Shown in pieces: positions 1-12,053 of a stretch of DNA of 64,000 bases (positions are counted from its first letter, which is position 1; the number at the start of each line of letters is the position of its first letter). The position numbers and the translations under genes were made by a program. This DNA comes from Trochalopteron elliotii (lineage: Eukaryota; Chordata; Aves; Passeriformes; Leiothrichidae). The stretch is from the NCBI GenBank assembly GCA_024734555.1, contig JANPWX010000348.1, forward strand, positions 197,899 through 261,898, written 5' to 3'. The notes under the pieces were generated by a model. It ran no database searches. It had not been told where the DNA came from and saw nothing but the letters and a program-made list of their open reading frames with translations.

Positions 1-3000
1 GTCAAGCACAGTGGCTTTTAAATAATGCATCGTGTTTGTTAGTGTGTTGGCATTTAAATGCTGGCTGAGAGGAAAAAAGCAACTGGGGTTCCAGTGCTCT
101 GTGTTCTTTATAACGGGGCCATTGGAAGCCCTTGTGCAGACACAGAGCTCACACAAGTCACCTGGATCTCCACTCACCTGCTTCCTCTCCACATCTCACC
201 TCCCACAGGTGTTCTGGCTCCCCAGGCATGGCCAGGGACACACTTCCACTGTCACGTGCACATCCCATCCTTCTCCACATCCCTGTAACCTCACTCAGAG
301 CTCATGCTGCTGGAGGATGTACAGATAAATACACCTGGCCCTAAAATGTACCTGTGTCCCTCCTGGTACACTCTCTGCAAAACAGCACGACCCCAATGGC
401 TGCGATTACATGGGTGTCTCTCATTGCTCTGGAGATGGGGAGGAAGAGATGGATTTATGCACCAAATCTAGGCTATGACAAGTTCTTTCAGAGGAGCAGC
501 CCTCAGGTGCCTCCAGAGCCTGCTGTGATAGACAAACCTCCTTCCCAACCCCACAGCCATGGCCATGTTCCCTGTAGAGAACTCAGAGGGTGTTGTGGTC
601 TGTCCTCCTCCACCATTGCACTGTGGATGAGGACAGAGGGGTAGCAGTGAGATTTCACCTTCCTAACAATCAGCTGAACGTTTTGGAGGACCTGGGTTGA
701 TTTTTCAGGCTTGTGATGTGTTGCCAAGAGCTGTCACTTCTACTTGGATCAGAGCTCTGCTTGAGCAGAGTGTTAGCAGGTGGTGTCACACCTCTGCCTG
801 GGATCAGTGAGCAGAGATGGGGAAAGGAGCTGGAAACACACGTGACCTTCTGCCAGTGCCTCTCCTGCTGCTGTTTGTCACTGCATTACTGAAGTCACCC
901 TCCACTGCCTTGTTTTAAAGCTGCTGGCAGGCAAAGGTGGGTTGGGATGGAGTCACATCCACCACCCTGCTCTGGGGCCAGTGTCTCTCCTCCCTTCCCA
1001 GGGTCCAGCAGCCTGGGGAGGCTGTGCCAGGGCTGTTACTGTGCCCATTTTCCCAGTCCTTTCTGAGATCTGTGGTCAAATGCCTTTGATATTGTTGAAA
1101 AATGTGTTTGTGGGGGCCCTGTGCTCTTTGAGAGCAGGTGAGCTTTCCCAAGGGTGTGCAGTGACATGTGACAGCAGAGGCAGAACCTGGGCATCCTGTC
1201 TCCTGCTCCACTCTGCTGACCAGCAGTTTATCCCTTACCAGCCCAGGAAGAGAGTCCTTGCTCTCCCAGTCCAAACCTCTTTCCACCCTTGAGATCACTC
1301 TCAGCTCCTTCAGTTTGCATTGACCCAACCCTGCACCTCAGTGCAGTGACATCACAGGACTGAACAGCACAACTCAGAGGAGCAGGGAGAAAAGAAAAAT
1401 GCCAAAAAAAACAAGAGGAGAAAACATGGAGATGATTTTTCCTCCTTCTGACACACCTGGCCTGAAAGCCCTGTGACACCTGCAGGCAGCCCAGTGCCTC
1501 CTGGGCTGCACCATCTCCCTTCCAATGGAGAGAAACACCACTGGCCCTGTGAGGTGCCTCTGGAATTAGAGTGTGCAGCAATAAATAGAAGCTGTATTTT
1601 GAGGAAACTGCTGGTCTGTGTTACACACCTTTGCCTGCAATACCATCCTTAGTGTGCTTGAAAGGATACAACAGATAACCATGCAAAACATCAGGGGATC
1701 TGGTCCAGATTTACACCGTGGCAGGAAGAGAATTGTTGCCCAAATCATTTGTGTGGGGTTTTTCTTTTTTTTTTTTTTTTCCCTTCCACCCCCTCCCATC
1801 CCCCCACCCCGGCAATTAATTAACCTTGGTGGTTTACAGCAAATTGCCTTCCAGCAAAAATCAGGGCTCACTGTGATAGCAGCCCTAATTGCCATGTCAG
1901 ATATTCCCTAGCCCCATTCATTCCCCAGCACCATCAGCTATTGTTATAAATTAATAAAGCCTGGACGCCTCCCATATTTAAGAATGAAAGCACAGAGAGA
2001 GAGAGTGTGATGGAGCATTAAAGAGACAGGACATCTGAAGGCTCCTGACAGGACCCCAAGATTCTGATCTCCTTCCCCGCTTGCCAAAAACAACAACAAA
2101 ATAAGGGACTGGAGGTATTTCTAAATGCAGCTCCCTTAAACCTCACCCCTCTGCCTAAAAACGCATCCATTCAGAATTACAGTGTATTTTTAGACTGTAA
2201 AAGAGAGCAGATATAAATATGTCTTCATTCCTGCTGCAATCCCAATGGCTTAATCAATTACATCACTGATAGGTCTGATCCATGACATCAAGAGATTCTG
2301 TTACAGAGTGAGCATGCAGAGCATATACACGTGTGTGTGCTTGGGGGATGTATCTGTTTTTATGTATTTGTACATAATATATACATGTGTTTATATACAG
2401 CCATGGACACACGTACCCTTCCCTTTTCTATTAAAAAAACCAAAAAAACCCCACTGCTTGAGTTATTTTCACAAATAAGACAATCCCCATATTTTGCTGG
2501 CAAAACGATTACAACTGTCAGGTCTGATGGACGCAGTGTCTCCCATGAATTATTCATCGAGGCTAATTATAAACTGGCAGATTTCTGGCACAAATGTGCT
2601 GGAGATCCCAGTTATCTGTGACTGATCTGCTCCTCCCGAGTCCCTGAGGCACCAGAGGAGAGCAACAAATGGGTCCCAAGGGACTCACTCCATATGAGAT
2701 GAGTTAGGTGGGGACTCAGCCCTGCTCCTTGGAAACTCTACAAGGTCCAGCATGACCCCAAAAGTGACCCCCAAAGCACAAATGCTGTGTGCTTCAAACT
2801 GCCATCTCTGAGGATTTGACCAGGGAATTGCTGCTCCAGGAATCCACTGCCATGGATCCAGCAGTGAGACACAGATGATGTCCAAGGAAAGGCATAAAAT
2901 AGGTGATAATGGCCCAAAGGCAGAGCCTCTTCTAATCAGCACTACTTCCTTAATCTCTTGTGCTTTTCCCTCTTGTGATTTCCAATAGAAGAAATAATGT

Positions 3001-3252
3001 GGCTCCTCCTCCCCCCTCCTCAGCTGATTCCAACACAACCCCAGCAGCTGCTGCTGAACAATCTCTAAGGGGAAGCAGTGAAAAGTGGATTTTTCAGGCC
3101 AGCAGTGGATGGGCTGGGAGGGTTTGAGAGGCCCTGACCCAGCCCTGGCTAATCCACTTTGTCTGGGAGGTGTCTGAAGCCTCTGCCAGAGCCCACACAA
3201 ACAATTGCACCCCTGCAAACCCTGTGCTGGGGCAGGCCTGAGGTGTGAGGCT
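1..3252. other. Unique non-coding sequence
   Basis: No gene, RNA or recognised transposon is visible. Open frames here are short, overlap on both strands and show no domain. A pyrimidine-only tract rich in T then C lies at about 1759-1809. From about 1560 to 2640 the sequence becomes AT-rich and resembles conserved non-coding DNA; it is listed separately. Confidence 0.6.
1810..2640. promoter_or_regulatory. Candidate conserved non-coding block
   Basis: An AT-rich stretch with many homeodomain-type cores (TTAATTAA-like near 1815, TTAATCAATTA near 2250) and no repeat character. The base composition differs from the CT/GA-rich neighbouring DNA, a look typical of old conserved enhancers in birds. 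This is inference from composition only; no alignment was possible and no target gene is in view. Confidence 0.28.
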
Positions 3253-3370
3253 GAAGAAGAAAGAAGAAAGAAGAAGAAGGAAGAAGAAGGAAGAAGAAGG
3301 AAGAAGAAGAAGAAGAGGAAAGAAGAAGAGGAAAGAAGAAGAGGAAAGAAGAAGAAGGAAGAAGGAAGAA

Positions 3371-3405
<35 letters not shown>

Positions 3406-3681
3406 ACAAGAGGAAGAAGAAGAAGAAGAAAGAAGAAGAAAGAAGAAGGAAGAAAAAGAAGAAGAAAGAAGAAGAAAGAAGAAGGAAGAAGAAGAAAGAA
3501 GAAGAAGAAGAAAGAAGAAAGAAGAAAGAAGAAGAAAGAAGAAGAGGAAGAAAAAGAAGAAAGAAGAAGAAAGAAGAAAGAAGAAGAGGAAGAAGAAGAA
3601 GAAAGAAGAAAGAAGAAAGAAGAAAGAAGAAAGAAGAAAGAAGAAAGAAGAAAGAAGAAAGAAGAAAGAAGAAGAAGAGGG
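3253..3681 (+). repeat. 429-bp homopurine GAA/GGAA tract
   Basis: The plus strand consists of A and G only, apart from a single C at 3407. It is an irregular mixture of GAA, GAAA, GGAA and AGG units, so it is an aged GAA-type microsatellite. Such polypurine-polypyrimidine DNA can form intramolecular triplexes. It also creates long artefactual open frames on both strands: Lys/Glu/Arg-rich on plus, Phe/Leu/Ser-rich on minus. These are not genes. Confidence 0.95.
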
Positions 3682-5790
3682 TTGCAGGGACGGGCAATGC
3701 AGTGACCATGACCCTGGTCCCCAAGGAGCAGAGGCTCAGCACCAGCCTGGTGTGACATGGGACACACAGGGTTACCTGCCTCCAGGCACTGTCTCAGGTG
3801 TCTCTCCCTCCCTCCCCTCACTCCTCAGCACTTTCCTGGAAGCTCCTGTGGGTCTGTAGCTCTGGTTTAAAGCTCCTTGCTTTCTTTTGACGCCTTGGCC
3901 ACTTTCCAGGGCCTTTATTCACCCATCAGTCACTGTCTGGAGAACAAAGCTTCAGAGGCTTAACCCAAGGTCAAAAGAAGTTCCCTGTTCAAAGTCTTCT
4001 CCTCAGCAGGAGTTAAATACAGCATCAAACTCCACTGGAAGCACGATGCCTCTCCAAAGCTGTGTCCATGGCTGGAGCTCACCTCTGAGCAAACCAGAGG
4101 ACAAAACTCCCAGGCTTTGACTGGAAATTCGAGAAAAAGTACCAGGTTCTGCCCCACCCCAGGAAACCTGGCATAGGGACAGCAGATAGCAAAGTTCAGA
4201 AAATCCATGACCACAAATCCCATGTCTGAGAGAAAGAGACAAGGCAGATTTTTTGAGGCTTCTCCAACCCATTAATCTTCTGCCCAGTAATAAAAGGCTT
4301 AATTCTGTTGGCAGTGGACAACTTAAGGGGGGAAATTCAGGGCTTATTGGTTCAAATAGTCCAACTAGTTTCCAACCTCAGTGGACATTTCATTACTGCC
4401 CAATGCCCAATGGGACCAGTTACTGACTGTGTCTTTAGGGCACCTAAAGAACATGAATCCCATGTATGAGCCCTGCCTTGCCCTGGCTCCCTGGCAGCTC
4501 CAGTTCCCAGTGAAATCAATACTCCTCTGGGGGACTGTCAGTGTCTGGAACACAGCTTTGACTTCCCACTGGCTGTGGGGTCACACAGAACTGTCCTGGC
4601 TGTGCACCAGCCCTGTGTGCACCAAGAACAGATCCCCAAACCCCTGAGTGAGCTGGGAGAACCTGAGGCAGAGTAAATAATCTCACCACACATCTGTCCA
4701 CGTCCCTGCTCCCTTCAAAATAAAAGGGCAGGCTGTGAGCAAGAGAATGAATGTCCCTAATAAAGCCAGGGCTGGTAAATAACATTATGCCTTCATTGGC
4801 TCTGAACCATTCATATTCTTCCAAGCAGAAGGGTAACGGGGATTGTGCAGCAATAACAGATCATCAGCTGTGGGGAGCCTGCAAACTTTGTCTCTTCTCT
4901 CAATGCGTGCTATAAAAATCACCCCTCAGAGACTTTTCTTTCTCTTTCCTTTTCCTCTTGACATACTGTGGATATAAACTCTCTCCCTGCAAGGAAATGT
5001 CTTCTTCCATGCGTTCCAAGCTCAGTGACATTCTTCACAGTGCCCTGGAGCACAGGGCCCTCTTTGTGCATCTGTCTCCTTGGTGTGAACTTAAAGATCA
5101 GGAGTCATTCACTTACAAAAATAGTGAGGACACATTTTTTTCCTTCTTGCCTGAGTCTCTTCCTAAATCTAAAGAAAGAAGGAACTTCCCAGATGCTGAG
5201 GAAGCAGCAGCTCTGCCCAGGTACAGTGGGCAGGTCAGGATAATTGGGATGTGGAGAGGACAGACCCAGCTGATGATGTGCATGAATCTCCCTTGTCTGT
5301 ACTCTGCCTTCCCCACCCTACACTTCCTCTGTAGTTTTCAATGTTTTGTTTCAACCTTTGGATTGTATTAAAATGTTAATGCTAAGGTTTTATTATAATT
5401 TTATATTCTGTAGTTAATATTTTAATGCAATAAAAGCCCAAATGAAATCTTTCAACGTTACGGGGCGAAATGATTATGCACAATTGAAACGAAACAATCC
5501 ACTAGGGCCAGGAAGATGTTTTCTTAGAATTTTCTTTTCCTGAGTGTTAACCAAATGTCATTCTTTTGTTCTGATGGAAGGACAGCCCTCCCTGCTTTCA
5601 AAATATTAGGGATTCAGTTGAACAGTGTATTCAAGTGCCTCAAATTGCAACAAACACTCCTAATGTGGCTCAAGATTGATGAACTCTGAGATAACATGTA
5701 GCTCTGAGGGCTGAGAAGGAAGGGTCTGGCCCACAAAGGGACTGAGTGATGAGGAGAGACAGGAGGTTGCCCAGCCCTGCAGCTCCTGCC
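3682..5790. other. Unique non-coding sequence
   Basis: No gene or known repeat recognised. An AT-rich stretch at about 5360-5460 includes AATAAA-like motifs, but there is no upstream coding sequence to which they could belong. Confidence 0.55.
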
Positions 5791-6074
5791 ATGAGTGTAG
5801 TGGTTTGAAAGCAAAACGAGTGAGAGGCTCCAAGTCAGAAATACAATTTAATAATAAGAAAAAAAAAATAAAATAACATAAATGCAATAATACAAAAGAC
5901 CACTGACAGAGTCAGAATACAACCTCAGTGGGATGACGGAAGCAGTGATCCTGTAGAAAGGTCTGGTAGCTCTGATCCTCTGGGAATCCAGTGGGTAAAG
6001 TCCCCATATTGTCCCAAATCCCAGATTATATCCAGGTGGGAATGCTTGGCTCCTCCCCCTGGGCGGAGCATCTC

Positions 6075-6225
6075 ACAACGGGATAATGAGTCATCCAGGG
6101 GGTCCTTGATGGCCCATTGAAGAGAGATAGTCATGAAATGAGTCCTTGATGGCCCATTAAAGAGAGATAGTCATGAAATGAGTCCTTGATGGCCCGTTGA
6201 AGAGAGATAACTCCTGGAGGGAGTT
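6075..6225 (-). repeat. 40-bp tandem repeat in LTR B copy 1
   Basis: About 2.7 copies of a 40-bp unit that contains GGGCCATCAAGGACTCAT on the minus strand. The same array has about 2.7 units in copy 3 and only one in copy 2, so unit number changed after the family spread. Confidence 0.85.
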
Positions 6226-6245
6226 ATCTATGAGTCTTGCAGCAG

Positions 6246-6305
6246 GCCATTAATAGAAGACCTATTAACAAAAGACCCATTAACAGAAGACACCTTAACA
6301 GAAGA
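6246..6305 (-). repeat. 15-bp minisatellite in LTR B copy 1, 4 units
   Basis: Four tandem 15-bp units of the form TCTTCTGTTAATGGG, read on the minus strand. It is the shortest array of the three family B LTRs in the window (4, 7 and 11 units). Confidence 0.9.
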
Positions 6306-6415
6306 GGGAGGGGGGAATCTGGAAGAACACTGCTCCAACAATTGGATTCATCAGTTCATGAAGATGGTGATAGAATACTTTGTGCACATCTTATACTACA
6401 ACCCAGGACAATGAG

Positions 6416-9400
6416 CCATCCCAGCTCTGAGTCTGCTGTTCTCCCCCCAAGGGCCACAGTCACACAGTGGAGACCACCCTGCTCTGCCACCACAGGGAAG
6501 GTGGAACCCCTGGGAAATGTGAACCTCAGCTCTTCTGTGCTGAGACCCCTCTGGCCTCAAAACTTTGGGTGCCACAGGCCTGTGACGCCCCCCTCCATTT
6601 CATGGCACAAGACAACTGTTAACACTTGCAAACAATTTTTCAATTTAAGTCAGATTAAGAGTAAAATTCTAGTGGGACTAATAGTGTGTAATCTTCTTTC
6701 CATTCCTCCCCCTGCATTATGAGGAAGAGTTCTCTGCAATGGCGTATTTCACACTCTGATGCTGATATTTCAATTTCCTGCTTAAGTTACAATAAAAGCT
6801 GCCCACCCTGCTGATGCTCCCTTGAAGAATAACTTATGTTGATTGACATTCTTTAATTCCCCTTGGACGCAGCTAATGATTAAGAGATGCCAGGAAATTT
6901 AAAAGCATGTCCTACCTGCAGACTTCTCTAAGCTCCTTTGGAAGGCTTTGAAAACCTTCCAGTTTCAAGCACAAAATAGAGCAACTGGCCTTTGAGCACC
7001 TTTTTTGTCTTCCCTTTCTTCCTCCCCTATTTTTTGCCCACCCCACAGGAAGACAGAATTAAATTCCTGATATCAGTGAAAGCAAAGGGAATTGAATTCA
7101 TGGCAACAGGGCAACACTGGGAGGACACTCGCCTTTCCAAAGCTCAGCTGGTTGCAGGACACCCTTCCTGCATTTCCAAGCAGGTCTTTGGGACAGCCAA
7201 CAGTTTGATGAAGCTGAAAAACCCATGGGGTTTGTACTGATTGGTGGGGTCCACTGGGACCAGTTTCAAGACCTTGATGGGCAACTGCATCTTTGTGTAT
7301 TGGACAGAGTGACACAGTTCAGGTGCTGGCAGAAGGGAGCAGAAGCACCGAGCCTCAAGTGTCAGCAGTTCAAAGATGTGCCCTGGAGTCACCCCCATTC
7401 CCCAGCTCTGCCAGACAACCTCAGCTACTGGGGAAACTGCTGCAGAGGAAACACCACAGAATCAGGCATCTGGCTATGAAATCAGGCCACAGTCAGGCTG
7501 AAACTTGCTCCAAAATCAGTCCCTGCACAGACACTCTGAAGCCAGTTTTGCTGGGATCCTCGTGTTGATCAGACCTGAGAAAACATGACCTTCTTCTCCT
7601 CCTCACACCCAGACACACCTTCCCCAGCACCCTGTCTACCCCCACACACCTTTGCCCCTACCACGAAGGAATCATTTATATTGTGTCCTTTTGCCAAGAG
7701 AGAGTGAAGGTTTTCCTTGTGTTTGGCAAAGCAGCTTTCCTCCTATCTTCTGTGGTCAGGAAGTGTTTCTCCAGGAGGATTTGCCTGTATGGCAAGGATT
7801 TACTATTCCAATCAAAATTCAGCTCTACAGGCCACTAATCCCATATCTACAGCAGAATAATCCATCCAGCACAACCACATGAGGGAATTTCCCTGGGTGG
7901 ACAAACTCCTGTTGACCCTTTGCAGTCTGCTAAGTGAAGAGCAAAAGGGAATTTGGTCACTGGAGCTCCCCAGATTTCAGCAGATTCCCTCAGGGGCTGC
8001 TGCAGGGTTGTTGAAGCTCAGAGAGTTTAAAAAGCAACCCCAAGCAAGGGAAGACTGAACATCATTTCAAAATGCTGAAGAATCTTCTCATCAAAATAAT
8101 GTCAGAGCCTGTCACGGCGGAGGGAAAACAAACGCGCGGAACGCGAGAGTTCTGCATGAAATGTAAAGTGCTGTTTAGTTAAAACAAAGCTCTTTCAAAG
8201 CACTCAATGGGGAAGCAGAGGGAGGAGGGAAGGAGTAGAGGCAAAAAGCACTTCGTTTTGTAAGTTTAAAAGGTATTTAAACGGAGAAACCTGTTGAGTC
8301 ATGCAGAGCCCTGTCTGTGCTGGAAGCACATGGGAGCTGCAGTTGCTGCCCCTCAGGGAGGTGGGAGTCCCTTTCCCTCGAGCCCATCGGGCTCCTGCCC
8401 ACTTCAGAACATCCCTTTCCCCTGCTCTAGTCGCCGTGGGATGATGGGGGTGGAGGGAAGAAGCATCTTTTAAATAACCAGATGAAAATAAGACAAGGCC
8501 GTGCCAACTGAAACCTTCAAGAGCAGTTGTCGAGAGGTGTTGGAGCCCTGCAAATTCAGTTCCTGCACAAAGATATTTCCCCCCTTCGCTGGGCCTTGTT
8601 TCCCATGACAGGAAACAAAATGCTGTTTTCAGCTGCTGAAAACTGAGGTTTGGAGCATGGACTTCAGTGTGCCAATGTACTGTGGTACCCCCAGAAAACA
8701 CTGCTCTGGCTGTGCTTCCTGCTCTCCAGAAATCTTTTGGTAGAACTGGCTCTGAAGCCCAAGAGGATTCCACAGAAGAGATGCAGGCAATGGGATTGCA
8801 GTCAGTAGAAAGGGTCTTGCAAACTTTGGGGTTCCATCAACTCCTCCATTTTGCTGCCGTGAAGGAGGGTCAGGAGTCTTGTGTGTTCCTGTTGCCCTAC
8901 CTCTAAAGTCAAATCAATTTAATCTCCCCCTTCCCTGCCCACCTATGAGACAGATCCTTTTAACATGTACTAGTTAATAATAACAGCCCCAAAGGATACC
9001 ACTCAGACAACCATGACAGAAATCACAGCAAAGGAAAGAAAGAAAGAAAAAAAAAATTCATTCAGAATTGTGGAAGATCAGCACACCTGAGGAAAGAGAC
9101 TTTCATGGACATGTCTTTAATCTTTCCTGCTTCCAGCCCTTAATAGCAGAACCTGATTTGAAGACTTGGTGATTGATTTCCAGCCCAGACGCAAAGTGAC
9201 AGGCTCATTTTCAAGTATTGCACAGCTATAATTCCGTGTTTTATTTGTTATTATTGTAACCTGCTGATGGAGTGGGGCTGTACTCAAGGTAGCTCTGGCT
9301 CCAGGCATTATTTAGAGTTTGGGTGTTTAATGCCAGAGCCTCGTGCCTCCTGATATTTATGAGGAAGATGTGCCTGTAGCTCCAGCCCTCGTATCTTATT

Positions 9401-10699
9401 TGTTTGTTGTTCAAACAAAGGATCAGGAAATTGGATGCTGTTTCTGGCGAGTGATATCATCTCCACAGTTAAGGGAAGGCCACTGGTCTTTACACATTTC
9501 TCCAGCACAGCAATGAGGAGAGCTAGCTGCCTCCAATTCAAGGTGAATGAGTCACCTTGGGAAGTGCTTTGTCTCTGTAAACAGGGAAAGGCTCTGCTCC
9601 ATAAACCCACAGGACAAAACAGCCCCTCAGCAAGGGCTGAGCAGCACCCCTGAGATTGTGGGGCCCAGCCCTGAGGTGTTGGAGGATGTGGATGCCCAGC
9701 CCTGCTGCCCATCACTGAAATTTCTCTTCTGATTTCCTGGAGTTTTCCCCGTTTCTTGCCTTAATTTCTCCCTCTTCCAATTAAGAAATCTTGCCTTGGA
9801 GAACAGCACACGGCATTTTTCTCACTCAGAATCAGGTTCTCGGAAGAAAAACCTTCCAGTCAGATTCAGTGAGAGCATCCATCCCACTGGAGACCCACGT
9901 GGAGAATCCTGCTGGGGTTGTCAGGGCTTTTGTGGGATCAGGGCATGTTTGTGGAGCCAGAGCAAAGGGTCATGCTGGGTGCCCCCTTTTCTAGGGCAGA
10001 AAAGTGTCTTAGCCCTGATCTGGCAGCCTGGAAGCTGCCCCTGGTTTAAATCTCAGCTAACTCCCCTTGCCTCGCAGCACAGCTGCAACAAAGGAGATGG
10101 TGCACAACTTGCTGCACTCTATGAACTTACCTGTGAGCTCCTAAATAACTCTGGCAGCTTGGAAAAGCTCATTCAGCCTGAGGAACTGAGCCTGCTGCAG
10201 CAGCAGAAGCCAAGGAAGGGACTTTATGCTCAAGCTCTGAAGTTTAACCTCTGCTGTGCTTCTGTGCAGCAGCAATGGGTGTCACTGGTGCTCACAACAG
10301 AAAACTGTAAGCAGTGATTTCTGGATGCTGCCCAGCTACCCCTGAGATAGGCACAAAACAGGATTTATTCACAGATTGAGAGTCTATGCTGAGATGTTGA
10401 ATGTCTATGAAGTCTTTGGTATTGCTGTTCCAGTTTCTGGTTAGTTGTGCAGAAGACCAAACACTGCCTGCTCCCAAAAGGCTGCGAGCCCTGCAGGGCT
10501 CTGCAGAGCACAAACAGGCACCAGCCCAGTGCTCCAAGGGAAGGCAATTTGAAGGTGATCCTGTTTTACCTGTTTCTTAAAAACCTCCCATTTTCTAGGC
10601 TTTCTCACTACACCCTAGTCAGCAAGGTACTTTTGTTCCAGAAACAAGTGCTCAGAGTACCTGAGCACTTTGTGGTATTGTTAGTGGGCATGGTGAGAT
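6416..10699. other. Unique non-coding sequence
   Basis: No gene or recognised transposon. The part at about 6590-6960 is AT-rich and may be conserved. A seven-CpG cluster lies at 8115-8145. A short run of GAAA units occurs near 9030. The longest open frames (8204-8773 minus, 9796-10317 plus) have no domain and overlap other frames. Confidence 0.55.
8115..8145. other. Dense CpG cluster
   Basis: Seven CpG dinucleotides fall within about 31 bp (8115, 8118, 8133, 8135, 8137, 8142, 8144), inside sequence otherwise poor in CpG. This could mark an unmethylated or selected regulatory site. It is far too small to be a CpG island by itself. Confidence 0.45.
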
Positions 10700-10705
10700 A
10701 AGGTC

Positions 10706-11357
10706 TGTTGGGGAAGATGAATCAGGGAAACCTTATAAATATGATTGCTTAGCAAAAAATTCTGGAAATATGAAACGTATACTCGAAATAGAAATGAAAG
10801 CTTGCTTTGAGTTGTAGGATACCCAGCCTTAGTTACTATATAACCTGAAAACAACAGCCCAGCCAGCTGAAGGAGAATCCCTTTGGATTGAACAATAAAT
10901 ACCCTTCTGCTGGCTGAGGGATCCAAAGATCAATGTAGCAAAAGAGAATAGTCTAAAGAGTAGTTTTTAGAGCTTAAAATGTAACACAGTATGGTAATGT
11001 AGTAGTTCTTATAGGCTGTATGTAGATTCTATAGGATTTTGTGTCTTGGACTGGTTGGTTAGTGTAAATTGGAATATTCAACACAAAAGGAGATAGAATG
11101 GATTGTAACAAGGACCTCACTCTCTTCCCCCTGTGCTCTGACCCTGCCACCTCTCTCTGGCTCTCCTGCTCCCTCCTCTCTTACCTCTCACCCCCTTGTT
11201 CTCTCTCTCTCTCTCTTTGGGACTCCCCCTCAGCCCAGGCTGGTGGCTGAAGGCAAAAGGCCCTTTTTACCCACCACCCTTGCAATAAACCCACGTGTTC
11301 TGGAATGTCTCAGCTCTGCAGAGTTCCCTCTCCCTGCCCTCCAGGGATGCTCCTACA
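10706..11357 (+). mobile_element. Solo LTR, family A, copy 1
   Basis: A 652-bp LTR running TGTTGGGGAAGATGA to GGATGCTCCTACA. The exact 6-bp target duplication AAGGTC is at 10700-10705 and 11358-11363, as expected for ERVK-type (class II) integration. A polyadenylation signal AATAAA lies at 11284-11289, about 70 bp before the 3' end. A TATATAA motif is at about 10837, and a CT-rich tract precedes the poly(A) region. There are no internal retroviral genes. Copies 3 and 4 are the closest relatives; copies 2 and 5 form a second subfamily. Confidence 0.92.
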
Positions 11358-11363
11358 AAGGTC

Positions 11364-11736
11364 AAAGCTTGGACTCGACGATCTTGGAGGTCTTTTGCCA
11401 CCTTAATGACTGTGATTCTGAGCAGTCCACGTGGAATGTGACACAGCCTGAGCCCCGTCCCTGTGCCAGCTGGTGCCTCCTTGGAGAGCACAGGATGACA
11501 GCCCAGTGCAGTGTGTGACCCAGGGCACCCACAGCAGCCACTCTGCACCTGCCAGCCCAGGAATGACAAGGGAACGGATTAAATATAAATCCCACCCAAG
11601 CTGCCACCAGTTCTATTTTGCCAGGGTGTTATTCATAAAAACAATCTCTGGTGCCAGCTCTGGTTCCCAGCCAGGGCTGCAAACTAATGAAATTGCCTTT
11701 TGCACTGAGCATGGGGAGCAGCCTCCTCTGCCTGCT
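11364..11736. other. Short unique spacer between two LTRs
   Basis: Non-repetitive DNA between the family A and family C LTRs. No gene or motif of note was seen. Confidence 0.55.
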
Positions 11737-11742
11737 GGGGTG

Positions 11743-12047
11743 TGTGGCAATTTTAGGCACATGAAAGAACAAGGCAGACACAGAAGGTCAGGCAGGAAAA
11801 GCTTTTATTTTAATTTCTGACTCCATCTTTTACACATTTTGGCCAGAAGGCAAAAGATTGGCTACACAAGTCGCCGCCTTCTTGACCTCATTGGTGAACA
11901 TCACCATCAATCACATTCCTCCTCTGAGAGGAGAAATATGTAAACAAAATAGATAAGTGCTAAATATCTACATAGCTTACATGAAGCTGCGTGAGGATCT
12001 CCACTACAAACTCCAAACACTGGAAAGCAGCAAAATTCAGCATGACA
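11743..12047 (-). mobile_element. Solo LTR, family C, copy 1
   Basis: A 305-bp LTR on the minus strand, running TGTCATGCTGAATTTTGC to ATTGCCACA. The 6-bp target duplication GGGGTG is exact at 11737-11742 and 12048-12053. This copy fixes the ends of family C, whose other members are at 12597, 26095, 36749 and 59317. An ATTAAA-type signal lies in the AT-rich part near the 3' end. No internal region remains. Confidence 0.9.
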
Positions 12048-12053
12048 GGGGTG

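Larger units (their letters stand above)
5796..6410 (-). mobile_element. Solo LTR, family B, copy 1
   Basis: A retroviral long terminal repeat without internal genes, running TGTCCTGGGTTG to CACTACA on the minus strand. The 5-bp target duplication ATGAG is exact at 5791-5795 and 6411-6415, so both boundaries are firm. Inside are a 15-bp minisatellite (4 units, 6246-6305) and a 40-bp repeat (about 2.7 units, about 6075-6225). The other copies are at 18973-19577 and 49701-50415. The 5-bp duplication suggests an ERVL-like or other 5-bp integrase. Solo form implies recombination between the two original LTRs. Confidence 0.9.

Noticed and set aside
2685..3821. 378-codon open frame on minus, Phe/Leu/Ser-rich, resembling a membrane protein
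   Set aside because: Nearly all of its hydrophobic part is the translation of the GAA/TTC repeat at 3253-3681. Overlapping long frames exist on both strands for the same reason.
3205..3859. Lys/Glu/Arg-rich frames of 166 and 204 codons on plus
   Set aside because: Same purine repeat; low-complexity artefact without flanking domain.
9796..10317. 173-codon plus frame
   Set aside because: Composition is that of random GC-moderate DNA; no similarity to known proteins that I can recognise.
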